This document shows positions 17,871 to 26,439 of a DNA stretch of 64,000 nucleotides, in pieces (the first letter of the stretch is position 1; each line of letters opens with the position of its first letter). Location: positions 62,001 to 126,000 of the forward strand of contig WHTZ01000004.1 of the NCBI GenBank assembly GCA_009377495.1, given 5' to 3'. Below the pieces are notes generated by a model that saw only the letters and a list, made by a program, of their open reading frames with translations, searched no databases and was not told where the DNA came from. The stretch is from Luteitalea sp. GTDB taxonomy: Bacteria; Acidobacteriota; Vicinamibacteria; Vicinamibacterales; Vicinamibacteraceae. Made by a program: the position numbers and the translations under genes.

Positions 17871-19417
17871 CCACCGCGCACCACCTCCACCCGCTGTCGT
17901 TCCTCTTCATCCTCTGGAGCCATGCGCGCCCGCTGGTCGTGCCGGCGCTGGCGCTCCTCATTGCCTCCTCGTCTGTCGAGCGCTGGGAGCGCATCGGTAC
18001 CATCGTTGGTCTCATCGCCTTGGCACCAGCGCTCCTTCACGCGCTCATCGTCCAGATCACCACGCGATACCGGCTGGCCGATGAAGAGCTGGTTATTGAA
18101 CGGGGGTTGATCTCCCGCACGCGCCGACACATTCCTTACACGCGAATTCACAATGTGAGTGTTCGGCAGACGCCGCTGCATCGCGTGCTCGGCGTCGCGG
18201 ATGCCCACGTAGAAACCGCGGGCGGCTCCGAGCCCGAGGCACACCTCCAGGTGCTCACGCTCGGCGCCATCGACGCAATGAAGGCACACGTCTTTGCGCG
18301 TCGCCGAGAGAAAGGACCGATCGTATCCGAGGGGGAGGCAAGCGCCAGCGCCCTCTCCACCGCGGAGAGCGATGCGACACGTGACGAGGGCCCTGAGCCG
18401 CGCAGATTAGTGGCGCTCACGCTGACCGATGTGCTCGTGTACGGCCTGATTCAAAATCGAGGATGGTTCGTCATCGCTGCACTGACCGGGGTGTTGTGGG
18501 AGGTGGGATGGCTTGACACGAGCTCGGTGAGCGGTGACACGCTCGCCCAGGGCATTACACGTCTGCTCAGGGGCGCATCGCCAACGGATCTTGCCTCCAT
18601 GGTGCAACTGCTCCTGATGACCTCGGGCCTCGTCCTCATGGGTCTGGTGATCGTTCGAGTGTTCTCGCTCGGCTGGGCTGTCTCGGCGCTTTACGGGTTC
18701 ACGCTGACACGGCGAGGTGATGACCTGGTGCTGGAGCGCGGCCTCTTCACACGCGTATCGATGGTCGTGCCGATCCACCGGCTCCAAATGGTCTCGGTTC
18801 ACGAGACACCGCTCCACCGGCTCTTTGGACAGATCGAGGTCGGCGTGCTCACGGTCACGGCCGTGACCGAACAACAGCGCGCGCCGGCTCCCAGATGGCT
18901 GGCGCCCGTTCTGCCGGTTGGCGCCCTGCCGACGCTGCTCGCGGAGGTCTTACCCGAAACTGCTGCCATCGCGGGCGCGTGGCAGCCGGCGTCACCACAG
19001 ACACGAGTCCGCTTCGTTCGCAGGCGTCTCCGGTGGTCTCTCGCCCTGACGGTGATTGTCACGGCCGCCCTCGGCTTTGCGGGGCTGGCCCTGATGGTGC
19101 TCGTGCCGCTGGCATGGCCGATCGCCCGCGCCCAGGCGCGCGCCCTCGGCGTCGCCTGCACGCCGGCGCTCGTCGCGGGTCGCCGGGGATGGCTGTGGCG
19201 GAGCGAGAAGTATGTCCCGATCGATCGCGTGCAAGCCCTGACGCTCATCGAGTCACCCTTCGATCGCCGCTATGGGATGGCGAGCTTGCTGGTCGACACG
19301 GCAGGACGCGGCGAGGAATTGGGTGCGCTCGTCCTGCAGTATCTCGAGGCGTCTGACGCGTCGCAGCTTCTTCGGGCGCTCGAAGCACGAATCGCGCAAA
19401 CCGCCTTCCGCTGGTGA
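17867..19417 (+). CDS. PH-domain membrane protein (YdbT-like)
   Basis: A 516-residue polytopic membrane protein with three bacterial PH2 domains interleaved with pairs of membrane helices. The three repeats show the same signature: RRHIPYTRIHNVSVRQTPLH, MVVPIHRLQMVSVHETPLHR and KYVPIDRVQALTLIESPFDR. This is the expected YdbT partner of the preceding gene. The start is a TTG inside a short tandem repeat with no clear ribosome site; no better in-frame start precedes the first hydrophobic segment, so the N-terminus is uncertain. Together with the upstream zinc peptidase and ATP-grasp gene it may form a four-gene transcript. Confidence 0.85.
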   Translation: MPTAHHLHPLSFLFILWSHARPLVVPALALLIASSSVERWERIGTIVGLIALAPALLHALIVQITTRYRLADEELVIERGLISRTRRHIPYTRIHNVSVRQTPLHRVLGVADAHVETAGGSEPEAHLQVLTLGAIDAMKAHVFARRREKGPIVSEGEASASALSTAESDATRDEGPEPRRLVALTLTDVLVYGLIQNRGWFVIAALTGVLWEVGWLDTSSVSGDTLAQGITRLLRGASPTDLASMVQLLLMTSGLVLMGLVIVRVFSLGWAVSALYGFTLTRRGDDLVLERGLFTRVSMVVPIHRLQMVSVHETPLHRLFGQIEVGVLTVTAVTEQQRAPAPRWLAPVLPVGALPTLLAEVLPETAAIAGAWQPASPQTRVRFVRRRLRWSLALTVIVTAALGFAGLALMVLVPLAWPIARAQARALGVACTPALVAGRRGWLWRSEKYVPIDRVQALTLIESPFDRRYGMASLLVDTAGRGEELGALVLQYLEASDASQLLRALEARIAQTAFRW

Positions 19418-19420
19418 TGT

Positions 19421-19487
19421 GGAAAAAGGGGACAGGCCCCTTTTTCGTCGCCGTTGGTTCTCGAAAAAGGGGCCTGTCCCCTTTTTC
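19421..19487. terminator. REPIN-like paired hairpin, bidirectional terminator (E1)
   Basis: Two 26-base words with the core AAAAAGGGGACAGGCCCC followed by TTTTT lie in inverted orientation, separated by 14 bases. Each forms a short GC stem flanked by A and T tracts, so transcription from either side could end here. It sits between the convergent YdbT-like and yvcK genes. Related single or paired copies occur at 20481, 40096 and 51804. Confidence 0.7.
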
Positions 19488-19491
19488 GCCC

Positions 19492-20460
19492 TTACGAAAG
19501 TAGGCGGTTGGCGAGCACGGTCCACACGGCATAGGCGAGTCGTCGCCGGTCGTGGCGAGCGATGCCGTCCGTCCAGAACGCGCCCTCGACGACCTCGCAA
19601 CCGGAGGGGATGTCGCCGAGAGGCATTGGCTCTTTGTGCTCCGCTCGGTAGCGATCCAGCACGGTGGGCGACGGACGTGCGGTGTTGAAGATTACCGCGT
19701 CGATTGGGCGGCCGACGACCTCGACAATCCGGGTCACGGCCTCAGCCGCGCTGAAACCGCGCATGCCGCTGCCCTCGGTCAGCAGGTTGGCCACAAAGAT
19801 GAGCGGCGCGGGCGAGGCGGCCAGCGCTTCGCACACGCCACCGACGAGCAGCGTTGGCATCAGGCTCGTGTAAAAGCTGCCCGGTCCGATGACGACCGCG
19901 TCGAGCGCGCGGATGGCGCGTTCGGTCTGGCCGTGGAGGCTCACCGACGGCTCGAGCCACACGCGCTTGACATAGCGGCCGCGTGCCTGCCCCTCGTCCA
20001 CCTCCACCTCTCCGGAAGTGATCGTCCCATCGGTGTACTCCGCGCAAATGCTCGCCCGATCGGTGCTCACCGGCCACACGCGCCCCTTGCAGCCGAGCAC
20101 CCTCCGCAGACCGTCGACCGCCGCGAGAAAGTCCCCGCTGTACTGCTCCATCATCGAGAGCAGCAGGTTGCCTCCCGTGTGACCGCCGAGACGTGCGTGC
20201 TCGAGCGTCGGCAACCGAGACAGCAGAACGCGCCGCGCCTCGGCTTCGTTCCGGGCGAGCGCCAGGGCGCACCTCAGCACATCGCCTGGCGGAAGCACGC
20301 CAAGCTCGTCTCGCAGCACACCCGAGCTGCCGCCACTGTCGAACATCGTCACGACGGCGCTCAGGTGTAACCAAGGATTGCGCTTGAGGCCACCAAGGAG
20401 GCTGGGCAAACCTGTACCGCCTCCGAAGCAGCCCACGTGCAGCTCACGCAATCGCATCAC
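19492..20460 (-). CDS. yvcK: YvcK/CofD-like UDP-GlcNAc-binding regulator of cell-wall/gluconeogenic growth
   Basis: A 322-residue protein of the YvcK/CofD superfamily. The N-terminal nucleotide loop GGGTGLPSLLGGLK, the FDSGGSSGVLRDELGVLPPGD motif region and the middle VIGPGSFYTSLMPTLLV stretch are diagnostic. Family knowledge: cytoplasmic protein binding UDP-sugars and needed for normal cell shape and growth on gluconeogenic carbon in Bacillus. The start may be the GTG at 20460 or the ATG immediately after; no ribosome site is obvious. Usual neighbours (rapZ, whiA) are absent here. Confidence 0.88.
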   Translation of the reverse strand: MMRLRELHVGCFGGGTGLPSLLGGLKRNPWLHLSAVVTMFDSGGSSGVLRDELGVLPPGDVLRCALALARNEAEARRVLLSRLPTLEHARLGGHTGGNLLLSMMEQYSGDFLAAVDGLRRVLGCKGRVWPVSTDRASICAEYTDGTITSGEVEVDEGQARGRYVKRVWLEPSVSLHGQTERAIRALDAVVIGPGSFYTSLMPTLLVGGVCEALAASPAPLIFVANLLTEGSGMRGFSAAEAVTRIVEVVGRPIDAVIFNTARPSPTVLDRYRAEHKEPMPLGDIPSGCEVVEGAFWTDGIARHDRRRLAYAVWTVLANRLLS

Positions 20461-20480
20461 CCGATTTTGGCTGAGCCGGT

Positions 20481-20507
20481 GGAAAAAGGGAACCGGGTAC
20501 CTTTTTC
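20481..20507. repeat. Short palindrome of family E (E2)
   Basis: GGAAAAAGGGAACCGGGTAC continuing into CTTTTTCA is a GC palindrome between A and T tracts. On the minus strand the TGA stop of the anti-sigma gene is the first part of this word (TGAAAAAGG). It may act as an intrinsic terminator for the sigma/anti-sigma transcript. Confidence 0.6.
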
Positions 20508-21030
20508 ACTCTTCGGAAAGGGCGAGATACAAGGCCAGGGGTATCAGCAGGGCGACCGACACACAGCCAATGAGGGCCAGTTGGATGTTTTCATGATCGA
20601 GGTGCGCGAACCAGGAGGTGACGACGCCGCTCACCTCCGGAAGCACGGCCGATTGATAGAGCCAGGCGTCCCAGTCACCCAGGACTTCCAACGTCAGGGG
20701 CAACACGCCAAGCGCGAGACCCACGACGCATGCGGCGGCCAGGCCTTGCGTCCAGAGGATGGGGCGTGTCGCCCGGAGCATCGCTTCGCGGCGGGCGCGC
20801 GCCTCGAGCCGCCACCACACCGCACCAACCGGCGGCGGGCCGGCCTCGTGGCACGCGGCCGTGTGCTCGCCATTCAGGAGGGGTGCTATCTCCGCGACCT
20901 CCGCGCAGACCGCACAATCCCCCACGTGCTGCCGCAACGTCTCGTCACAGCCCTCCGGCCACCGACCGTCAATGATGGCCTCCACGAGCTCCGGCTCACG
21001 GTGGCACTCGCGCTGGTCAGGTCGCTTCAC
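20506..21030 (-). CDS. Anti-sigma factor with zinc-finger (zf-HC2) domain
   Basis: A 174-residue membrane protein. The N-terminal zinc-binding anti-sigma motif is H35, C39, C42 (HVGDCAVC). Hydrophobic segments lie at about 95-118 and 150-171. It overlaps the upstream ECF sigma gene by four bases, so it should bind and hold that sigma factor at the membrane. The C-terminal part is short, leaving little for a periplasmic sensor. Confidence 0.85.
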   Translation of the reverse strand: MKRPDQRECHREPELVEAIIDGRWPEGCDETLRQHVGDCAVCAEVAEIAPLLNGEHTAACHEAGPPPVGAVWWRLEARARREAMLRATRPILWTQGLAAACVVGLALGVLPLTLEVLGDWDAWLYQSAVLPEVSGVVTSWFAHLDHENIQLALIGCVSVALLIPLALYLALSEE

Positions 21031-21611
21031 GTCTGCCCAACCTCCGCTTCGGCTTGACGCAGCAGCCTCGCAAGTCGCTTGCGTGCTCTAAACAGCATGA
21101 GCTTGATGCTGGCGGTGCGCAAGCCGAGCGCCGCGGCAATCTCCCGATGTGCCGAGCCGTGCGCGTAGGCCAGCCACAGCAGCTCCCGATCGCGCCGCGA
21201 CAGGTGTGCCCAGGCGCGACCGAGGTCTTTACGGCGGGCCGTGTCTGCCGCAAGGTCTTGCGACCCATCCACCACGGCGCCCTCGCCCGCTTCGTCCAAC
21301 GCGATCTGCAGCGGCCGCGGCCGCCGCCAGTGATCACGCGCCAGGTTCGACGCGACCCGAAACAGATAGTGCCGCCGGTGTGCTTCCGTTTCGCAGTCGG
21401 GAGCCGCGCGCAAGAACCGATAGTACGCCTCCTGGACAAGGTCATCGGCCATCGCGTTGTCACCCAGCACGCGTGACAGGTACGCCCACAGTGGACGCGC
21501 CGTCTCCTCGTAGAACGCGCGGAATGACTCCTCGTCCATAACGAACGGCTGCTCGGCCGCAACGGCATCCACCTGGAGCCGTTCGATCTCGGACAATGTC
21601 AGGTCACGCAT
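21027..21611 (-). CDS. ECF RNA polymerase sigma factor
   Basis: A 194-residue sigma-70 family protein with region 2 (LWAYLSRVLGDNAMADDLVQ, the DxxDLVQE-like core) and region 4 (LSRRDRELLWLAYAHG then REIAAALGLRTASIKLMLFRARKRL). It lacks region 3, as in ECF factors. The gene overlaps the anti-sigma start (ATGA) and follows an unknown membrane protein gene after a 13-base gap, so all three are probably one transcript. Target promoters unknown. Confidence 0.9.
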   Translation of the reverse strand: MRDLTLSEIERLQVDAVAAEQPFVMDEESFRAFYEETARPLWAYLSRVLGDNAMADDLVQEAYYRFLRAAPDCETEAHRRHYLFRVASNLARDHWRRPRPLQIALDEAGEGAVVDGSQDLAADTARRKDLGRAWAHLSRRDRELLWLAYAHGSAHREIAAALGLRTASIKLMLFRARKRLARLLRQAEAEVGQT

Positions 21612-21624
21612 GGCCTAATGGGTG

Positions 21625-22572
21625 CTACTCACTGGTTTCCCCTCGAACCGTGCTTGGCCGGAGCGCGTCGAACAGCCCAAGCCGACTCGAAAACACATAA
21701 GATGCGGCCGCCGATAGGATGAAGCCCGCCCCGAGCGCGATGCCCAACACGCCAAAGACATAAAAGGGCTCCCCAACGTCAACCAGTCGATAGCTCACGA
21801 TCTGCATGCCGAAGCCGCCGAGCATGAGCACCAGCCCGAGCTGCACTGCCAACAGAATACGCCCAACGGGCATGGCCGCCAGCGTAAATGGTCCGGTGTC
21901 TGGCGCGGCGGCCATTTGCAGGAAACGCTGCCCAGCCGGGCTCTGCATGAACGCGAGGAGGTCCTCGTGAGAGGTGAAGCGATCGAGCAGCTTGTTGTGG
22001 ATCTCCGTCTGGCGATTCACGAGCCGGAGCCAGCGCCGGTGGTCGAGCGCCGTCCGGAGGAGCCACAGGATGCTGCCAGCGACACCAAGAAAGACGCCGA
22101 ACGGGATGAGGTCATCGAACAATCCATTCCAAAACCGCTGCGCCGCGTCGCGCGGATTGCTGTCGCGCCAGATCGTCTCGGCATCACCCACGAAAAAGCG
22201 GGCGTCGCGCTGGACCTCGCCGTGTCGCGCCAGGAAAGCGGCGAGCTCGGGGTAGGCCGACAGATACTCCGTGTTGGTCAGCAGGGAGGGATCAGCCTTG
22301 AGTGCCTGCGCCACGGACGGTGACAATCGGCGCAGCACCTCCTGCAGTTGCTCGCGTGTTCGCTGGGCGTCCTGCGTCGTGTCGGGCCCGAGCACGGTTG
22401 GCGCCTGCCGGCTCGCCCCGCCGGTGCGGTCCTGTTCTGGCTGAGCCGTTCCTGCTTCGGGCGTCTCGGCCTCCCGCGCCGGCTGGGCCGCGACCCCGGC
22501 GGGTGCCGCGAGGCACACGGCCAGGGTGGCCGCCGCCAGCTTGCTTCCTGTCTTCCGCTTCAACTGCGCCAT
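21625..22572 (-). CDS. Unknown exported membrane protein
   Basis: A 315-residue protein with a signal peptide (cleavage likely after VAA, residue 29), a charged Gln/Pro/Ala-rich linker, a soluble segment with LKADPSLLTNTEYLSAYPELAAFLA-type helices and three membrane helices at about 150-168, 232-258 and 268-292. The part around LLAFMQSPAGQRFLQ is conserved-looking but I do not recognise a domain. It lies just upstream of the sigma factor on the same strand and may be part of the same signalling unit. Confidence 0.65.
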   Translation of the reverse strand: MAQLKRKTGSKLAAATLAVCLAAPAGVAAQPAREAETPEAGTAQPEQDRTGGASRQAPTVLGPDTTQDAQRTREQLQEVLRRLSPSVAQALKADPSLLTNTEYLSAYPELAAFLARHGEVQRDARFFVGDAETIWRDSNPRDAAQRFWNGLFDDLIPFGVFLGVAGSILWLLRTALDHRRWLRLVNRQTEIHNKLLDRFTSHEDLLAFMQSPAGQRFLQMAAAPDTGPFTLAAMPVGRILLAVQLGLVLMLGGFGMQIVSYRLVDVGEPFYVFGVLGIALGAGFILSAAASYVFSSRLGLFDALRPSTVRGETSE

Positions 22573-22652
22573 TCTTAGCTCCTCCGGGCCGACAGCGTCG
22601 GGCCTACACTCGAGAATACGGACAACGCCCGCGCCGGTTCACAGCCAGTACA

Positions 22653-23414
22653 ATGTCGTCGATGGACGAGCCCTCCCTACACTCGATGGTGCGCCGCGCC
22701 GTGGATGTGCTGGCCGGCGATCTGGATGGCATCTTTGGCGCGAGGCTGCACGTGCTGGTCGTGCATGGCGTGCACGCCCACACGCGTGGCACCCGCGACA
22801 CGCCGTCGCCGCACCCGGTTGAGACGCTCGCGCTCGTCGATGGTCTCGAGTATCGCGACCTCGCCGCGTGCGCCGAGCGCGCCCAGGCCTGGCGCGGGCG
22901 CGGCCTTGCGATGCCGTTGCTGCTGCCCGAGACCGAGTTCAAGCGATCGCTCGACGTCTTCCCGCTCGAGTACGGTGACATCATCGCCAATCACGTTCTC
23001 GTGGTGGGCCGCGATCCGTTCATGGGCTTGGTCATCCAGCCGGAAGACTTGCGGCGAGCCTGCGAGGTGCAGGTCAGGGGCCACGCGATTCACCTCCGCG
23101 AAGGGTTCATCGAGTCGGGCGGAGAGCCCGCCTCCCTTTCGCGCCTACTCGTGGCGTCCGCGCCACCGTTTGCGACACTCCTCGGTACGTTGGCCCGGCT
23201 GAGCGGCGTTGGCACGTCGGATCCGGACGCTCTCGCCCGTCACCTGGAAGGCGTGACAGGGTTCTCTCGGCCGGTCGCTGAGCGGGTGCTCGCGCTCGAA
23301 CGCAACGCTCAGCTCGCGCCAGACGAGGCGATGCGGTTGTTCCCCCCTTATCTCGATCTCATGCAGGCGCTGGCTCGTTTCGTCGACTCATGGTCTACCC
23401 CAGCCACGCCGTAA
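22653..23414 (+). CDS. Unknown cytoplasmic protein
   Basis: A 253-residue protein beginning at the ATG at 22653 (or the in-frame ATG at 22662); the frame is open much further upstream but that part is the antisense of the neighbouring gene. The arrangement LDGIFGARLHVLVVHG, LALVDGLEYRDL and LDVFPLEYGDIIANHVLVVGRDP resembles a nucleotidyltransferase-fold core, but the catalytic GS and DxD pattern is not evident. The stop overlaps the next start (TAATG), so it is coupled to the TPM gene. Confidence 0.6.
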   Translation: MSSMDEPSLHSMVRRAVDVLAGDLDGIFGARLHVLVVHGVHAHTRGTRDTPSPHPVETLALVDGLEYRDLAACAERAQAWRGRGLAMPLLLPETEFKRSLDVFPLEYGDIIANHVLVVGRDPFMGLVIQPEDLRRACEVQVRGHAIHLREGFIESGGEPASLSRLLVASAPPFATLLGTLARLSGVGTSDPDALARHLEGVTGFSRPVAERVLALERNAQLAPDEAMRLFPPYLDLMQALARFVDSWSTPATP

Positions 23415-24298
23415 TGCGCCACACATCGACGTATCAACGATCACGTGGCCGCGCGGTGCAGGCGGCGCTCGTTTCGGTTCTCGTGTTGCAGATCACGGGC
23501 GCGCTCGTACCTTCCTCCGCGCAAGGCGCGCAAGGCGTCCCTCAGCCCGTCGAAGGGTCGAAGGGCGCACTGCCGGTGCTCACGGGGCCGGTCAACGACT
23601 TCGCGCACGTGATTGATACCGGGAGCGCGCGAGAGCTCGATCGTCTGAGCCGCGCATTACTCGACGCGACCGGCGACGTGATCGTCGTGGCCACCATTGG
23701 CACGGCGAAACCGCAGTTTGCCGACATTCGCGAGCTCGCCGTGGAGCTGTTCGAAAACCACGGTCGTGGCATTGGCGACAAAGACAAAGACAACGGCCTG
23801 CTCGTGGTGCTAGCCGTGGAAGATCGGCAGGTGTGGACCGAGGTGGGCTACGGTCTCGAGGGCCCGATCACCGACGGCTTTGCGGGCGAGACGAGCCGGC
23901 TGTACATGCTGCCGCATTTCAAGCGGGGCGAGTACGGCGCGGGCCTGGTGTCTGGAGTGCAGCGCTACATCGCTCGCATCGCCGAGGAGCGCAAGGTCGA
24001 AGTCGGCGGTCAGCCACGGACCGAACCGCTCCCCGTTCGCGAGGGACCGAGGATACCTTGGTTCTTCCTCGCGTTCGTCATTCTGTCCTTCGTCATGCGG
24101 CTGGCGCGGGGAATTACCGGCCTGCGGAGCCGCCGGTATCGCCGCGGCCCGTGGTCTGGACCCTGGAGCGGATGGCCCGGCGGCTTCGGCGGTGGGAGCT
24201 GGGGAGGGCTTGGCGGCGGCGGCGGCTTTGGTGGTGGCGGCTTTGGCGGTTTTGGCGGAGGCGGAAGCGGCGGTGGCGGTGGCGGCGCGCGGTGGTAG
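23414..24298 (+). CDS. Exported TPM-domain protein (YgcG/DUF477-like)
   Basis: A 294-residue protein: signal peptide (about 1-40), TPM domain (about 55-185, with VNDFAHVIDTGSARELDRL and DKDNGLLVVLAVEDRQVWTEVGYGLEG), one membrane helix near 218-236 and a Gly-rich tail ending GGGGARW. Family knowledge: TPM proteins with glycine-rich tails are often encoded next to LemA, as here. The ATG at 23414 overlaps the previous stop; an ATG at 23390 is also in frame. Function unclear, possibly membrane-protein quality control. Confidence 0.88.
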   Translation: MRHTSTYQRSRGRAVQAALVSVLVLQITGALVPSSAQGAQGVPQPVEGSKGALPVLTGPVNDFAHVIDTGSARELDRLSRALLDATGDVIVVATIGTAKPQFADIRELAVELFENHGRGIGDKDKDNGLLVVLAVEDRQVWTEVGYGLEGPITDGFAGETSRLYMLPHFKRGEYGAGLVSGVQRYIARIAEERKVEVGGQPRTEPLPVREGPRIPWFFLAFVILSFVMRLARGITGLRSRRYRRGPWSGPWSGWPGGFGGGSWGGLGGGGGFGGGGFGGFGGGGSGGGGGGARW

Positions 24299-24327
24299 CA
24301 CACCCGAGAAGACAGAGGAGATCTAGC

Positions 24328-24888
24328 ATGCAAACGCTGAAACAGATGCTGATGGTGTTGCTGGTAAGCGTCACCGCCAGCGGCTCGGCAGGTTGCTCCT
24401 ACAACCGGTTCGTGTCGGAACAGGAGGCCATCAAGGGGGCCTGGGGTGAGGTTCAGAACCAGCTTCAGCGCCGAAACGACCTCATCCCGAACCTCGTCGA
24501 GACGGTCAAGGGCTTCGCCGCACAAGAGAAGTCGGTGCTGCAGGCCATAGCCGACTCACGGGCAAAGCTGGCAGGCGCGCAGACGCCAAGCGAGACGATT
24601 GCCGCGGCCAACGAGCAGTCTTCCGCGCTCTCACGCCTCCTGGTCATCGTCGAGAACTACCCGCAGCTCAAGTCGGATCAGACATTCATGCGGTTGATGG
24701 ATGAGCTCTCTGGCACCGAGAATCGCATTGCCGTGGCGCGCGGGCGCTACAACGAACGGATCACGGCCTACAACCAGCGCCGGCGCCAGTTCCCCTCCAA
24801 TCTCACGGCGCGGGCCTTCGGGTTCGAAGAGTATCCGTACTTCGAGGCACCGAAAGAGGCGCAAGAGGCTCCGCGCGTGAAGTTTTAG
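24328..24888 (+). CDS. lemA: LemA-family lipoprotein
   Basis: A 186-residue protein. Signal with lipobox-like SAGC at C23, followed by the classic LemA coiled-coil domain: VSEQEAIKGAWGEVQNQLQR, RRNDLIPNLVETVKG, ENYPQLKSDQTF, and NERITAYNQ. The ATG at 24328 follows GAGGAG at good distance. It lies 29 bases after the TPM gene, the usual pairing, so the two probably work together at the inner membrane. Confidence 0.93.
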   Translation: MQTLKQMLMVLLVSVTASGSAGCSYNRFVSEQEAIKGAWGEVQNQLQRRNDLIPNLVETVKGFAAQEKSVLQAIADSRAKLAGAQTPSETIAAANEQSSALSRLLVIVENYPQLKSDQTFMRLMDELSGTENRIAVARGRYNERITAYNQRRRQFPSNLTARAFGFEEYPYFEAPKEAQEAPRVKF

Positions 24889-24920
24889 GGGGTGGCACCC
24901 CTTGGGTGGCACCCTTGCCC

Positions 24921-26435
24921 ATGAAGTTGTGCGGCATCTCGCTCGCGGCGCTGTTCGGCTTCGTCGTGCTCGCCACGGCGAACGCCACCGGGTACCGCTA
25001 CGGCGTGTCTGATCAATTGTTCTATCTGCCCTCGCTGCTCCGCGCGCTGGATCCCGAGCTCTTCCCACGTGACGCCGTGCTGCTCGACGCGCAGAGCACG
25101 CTGATGCTCTCCGATCAACTGCTTGCGGCGCTCGTTCGCGCGACACACGCATCGCTCCCGCTCGCGATGCTGCTCGCCTACATGCTGACGCTGTCGCTCT
25201 TGCTCGCGGCCATGGTGGGCTTCGCGCGGCCCTTCGTGGCTTCCGGGTGGAGTGTGGCGGCGTTTTGCGCCGCGCTCACGCTGCGCCATCGCATCGCTGA
25301 GACCGGCGCTAACACACTGGAGGGCTACTTCCACCCGCGGGTCCTTGCGTTCGCGCTCGGCATCGCAGCCCTCGCTATCGCTACAAACGAATGGTGGAAC
25401 CGAGATCGGCCAACCGGGACAGCCCCCGTTTCCTCGCTCCTCGCCTCGCTCCTGCTCGTGGTGATGGCGGCCATCGTCCACCCGACTACTGGCCTGTGGC
25501 TTGGCATTTGGTTGTTCGTCATGCTTTGGGTCAACGAACCGCCATGGCGACGACCACTCGGGGTGGTGGGCTTGGGATGCGCGGCGGGTGCCGTCTGGGC
25601 CCTGGCAGCGGGGCCACTCACCCACAGGATCACGCGCCTCGATCTCGCGTGGGAAGCGGCAATGGCTGGCAAGGATTACATCTTCCCGACACGCTGGCCG
25701 GTTGGGGCGTGGGCCCTGCACCTCGGCAGCGCCCTGCTGATCCTGGCGACCTGGGGGGCTCGCGTTCGGCGCGGGATAGCTCACCCCCGCGAAGCCGGCC
25801 TCGTCTTCGGCTGCCTCGCGCTGGTGGCGATTTTCCTCCTGTCACTCCCGTTCATCGCCGCACGTGTGGCGTTGATCGTGCAGCTCCAGACATCACGCGT
25901 GTTCTGGATGGTGGACTTCCTCGCCACGCTGTACGTCGTGTGGTGGCTGGCCGAGGGCGCGAGGCATCGAAGCCCCCGGCTGCTCTTCGTGGGCTTACTC
26001 CTCCTCTCGGTAGGACGCGGCTTCTACATCCTGCACATCGAGTCCCCCGATCGCTCGCTCGCACAAGCTGATGTCGCACCCGGCCCGTGGCGCGACGCGG
26101 GCTTGTGGCTGCGCACGCACACCCCGCGCGACGCCCATCTGCTCACGGATCCCGACCACGCGTGGAAATACGGAACGAGCCTGCGGCTCACCGCCCATCG
26201 CGACGTGCTCCTGGAAGTGATGAAGGACACCGCCCTTGCCCTCTACGCGCGCGACGTCGCGGCCCGCGTGGGTGAACGCATGGCCGCAACCAGGAACTTC
26301 GCCTCGTTGGATGAGACCGCGCTGCTGGGCCTCGCGCGCCGCTACGATCTCGATTACTTGGTCATCGATCGGAGGCTCGCACTCCCTGCGGTGTACCGCA
26401 ACGACCGCTTTCATGTCTACGACCTACGCCAGTGA
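24921..26435 (+). CDS. Polytopic membrane protein of unknown function
   Basis: A 504-residue protein with about ten membrane helices from residue 1 to about 375 and a soluble C-terminal part (LRTHTPRDAHLLTDPDHAWK to the end). The layout and the early GVSDQLFYLPSLLRALDPELF segment recall membrane-bound glycosyltransferase-like (GT-C-type) or DUF6798-like proteins, but no catalytic motif is certain. It follows lemA by 32 bases and precedes the hydrolase gene by 4, so co-transcription is likely. Confidence 0.65.
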   Translation: MKLCGISLAALFGFVVLATANATGYRYGVSDQLFYLPSLLRALDPELFPRDAVLLDAQSTLMLSDQLLAALVRATHASLPLAMLLAYMLTLSLLLAAMVGFARPFVASGWSVAAFCAALTLRHRIAETGANTLEGYFHPRVLAFALGIAALAIATNEWWNRDRPTGTAPVSSLLASLLLVVMAAIVHPTTGLWLGIWLFVMLWVNEPPWRRPLGVVGLGCAAGAVWALAAGPLTHRITRLDLAWEAAMAGKDYIFPTRWPVGAWALHLGSALLILATWGARVRRGIAHPREAGLVFGCLALVAIFLLSLPFIAARVALIVQLQTSRVFWMVDFLATLYVVWWLAEGARHRSPRLLFVGLLLLSVGRGFYILHIESPDRSLAQADVAPGPWRDAGLWLRTHTPRDAHLLTDPDHAWKYGTSLRLTAHRDVLLEVMKDTALALYARDVAARVGERMAATRNFASLDETALLGLARRYDLDYLVIDRRLALPAVYRNDRFHVYDLRQ

Positions 26436-26439
26436 TACG

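Noticed and set aside
22302..22652. N-terminal extension of the unknown protein at 22653
   Set aside because: The extension is Pro/Arg/Ala-rich antisense of the neighbouring gene and has no ribosome site.
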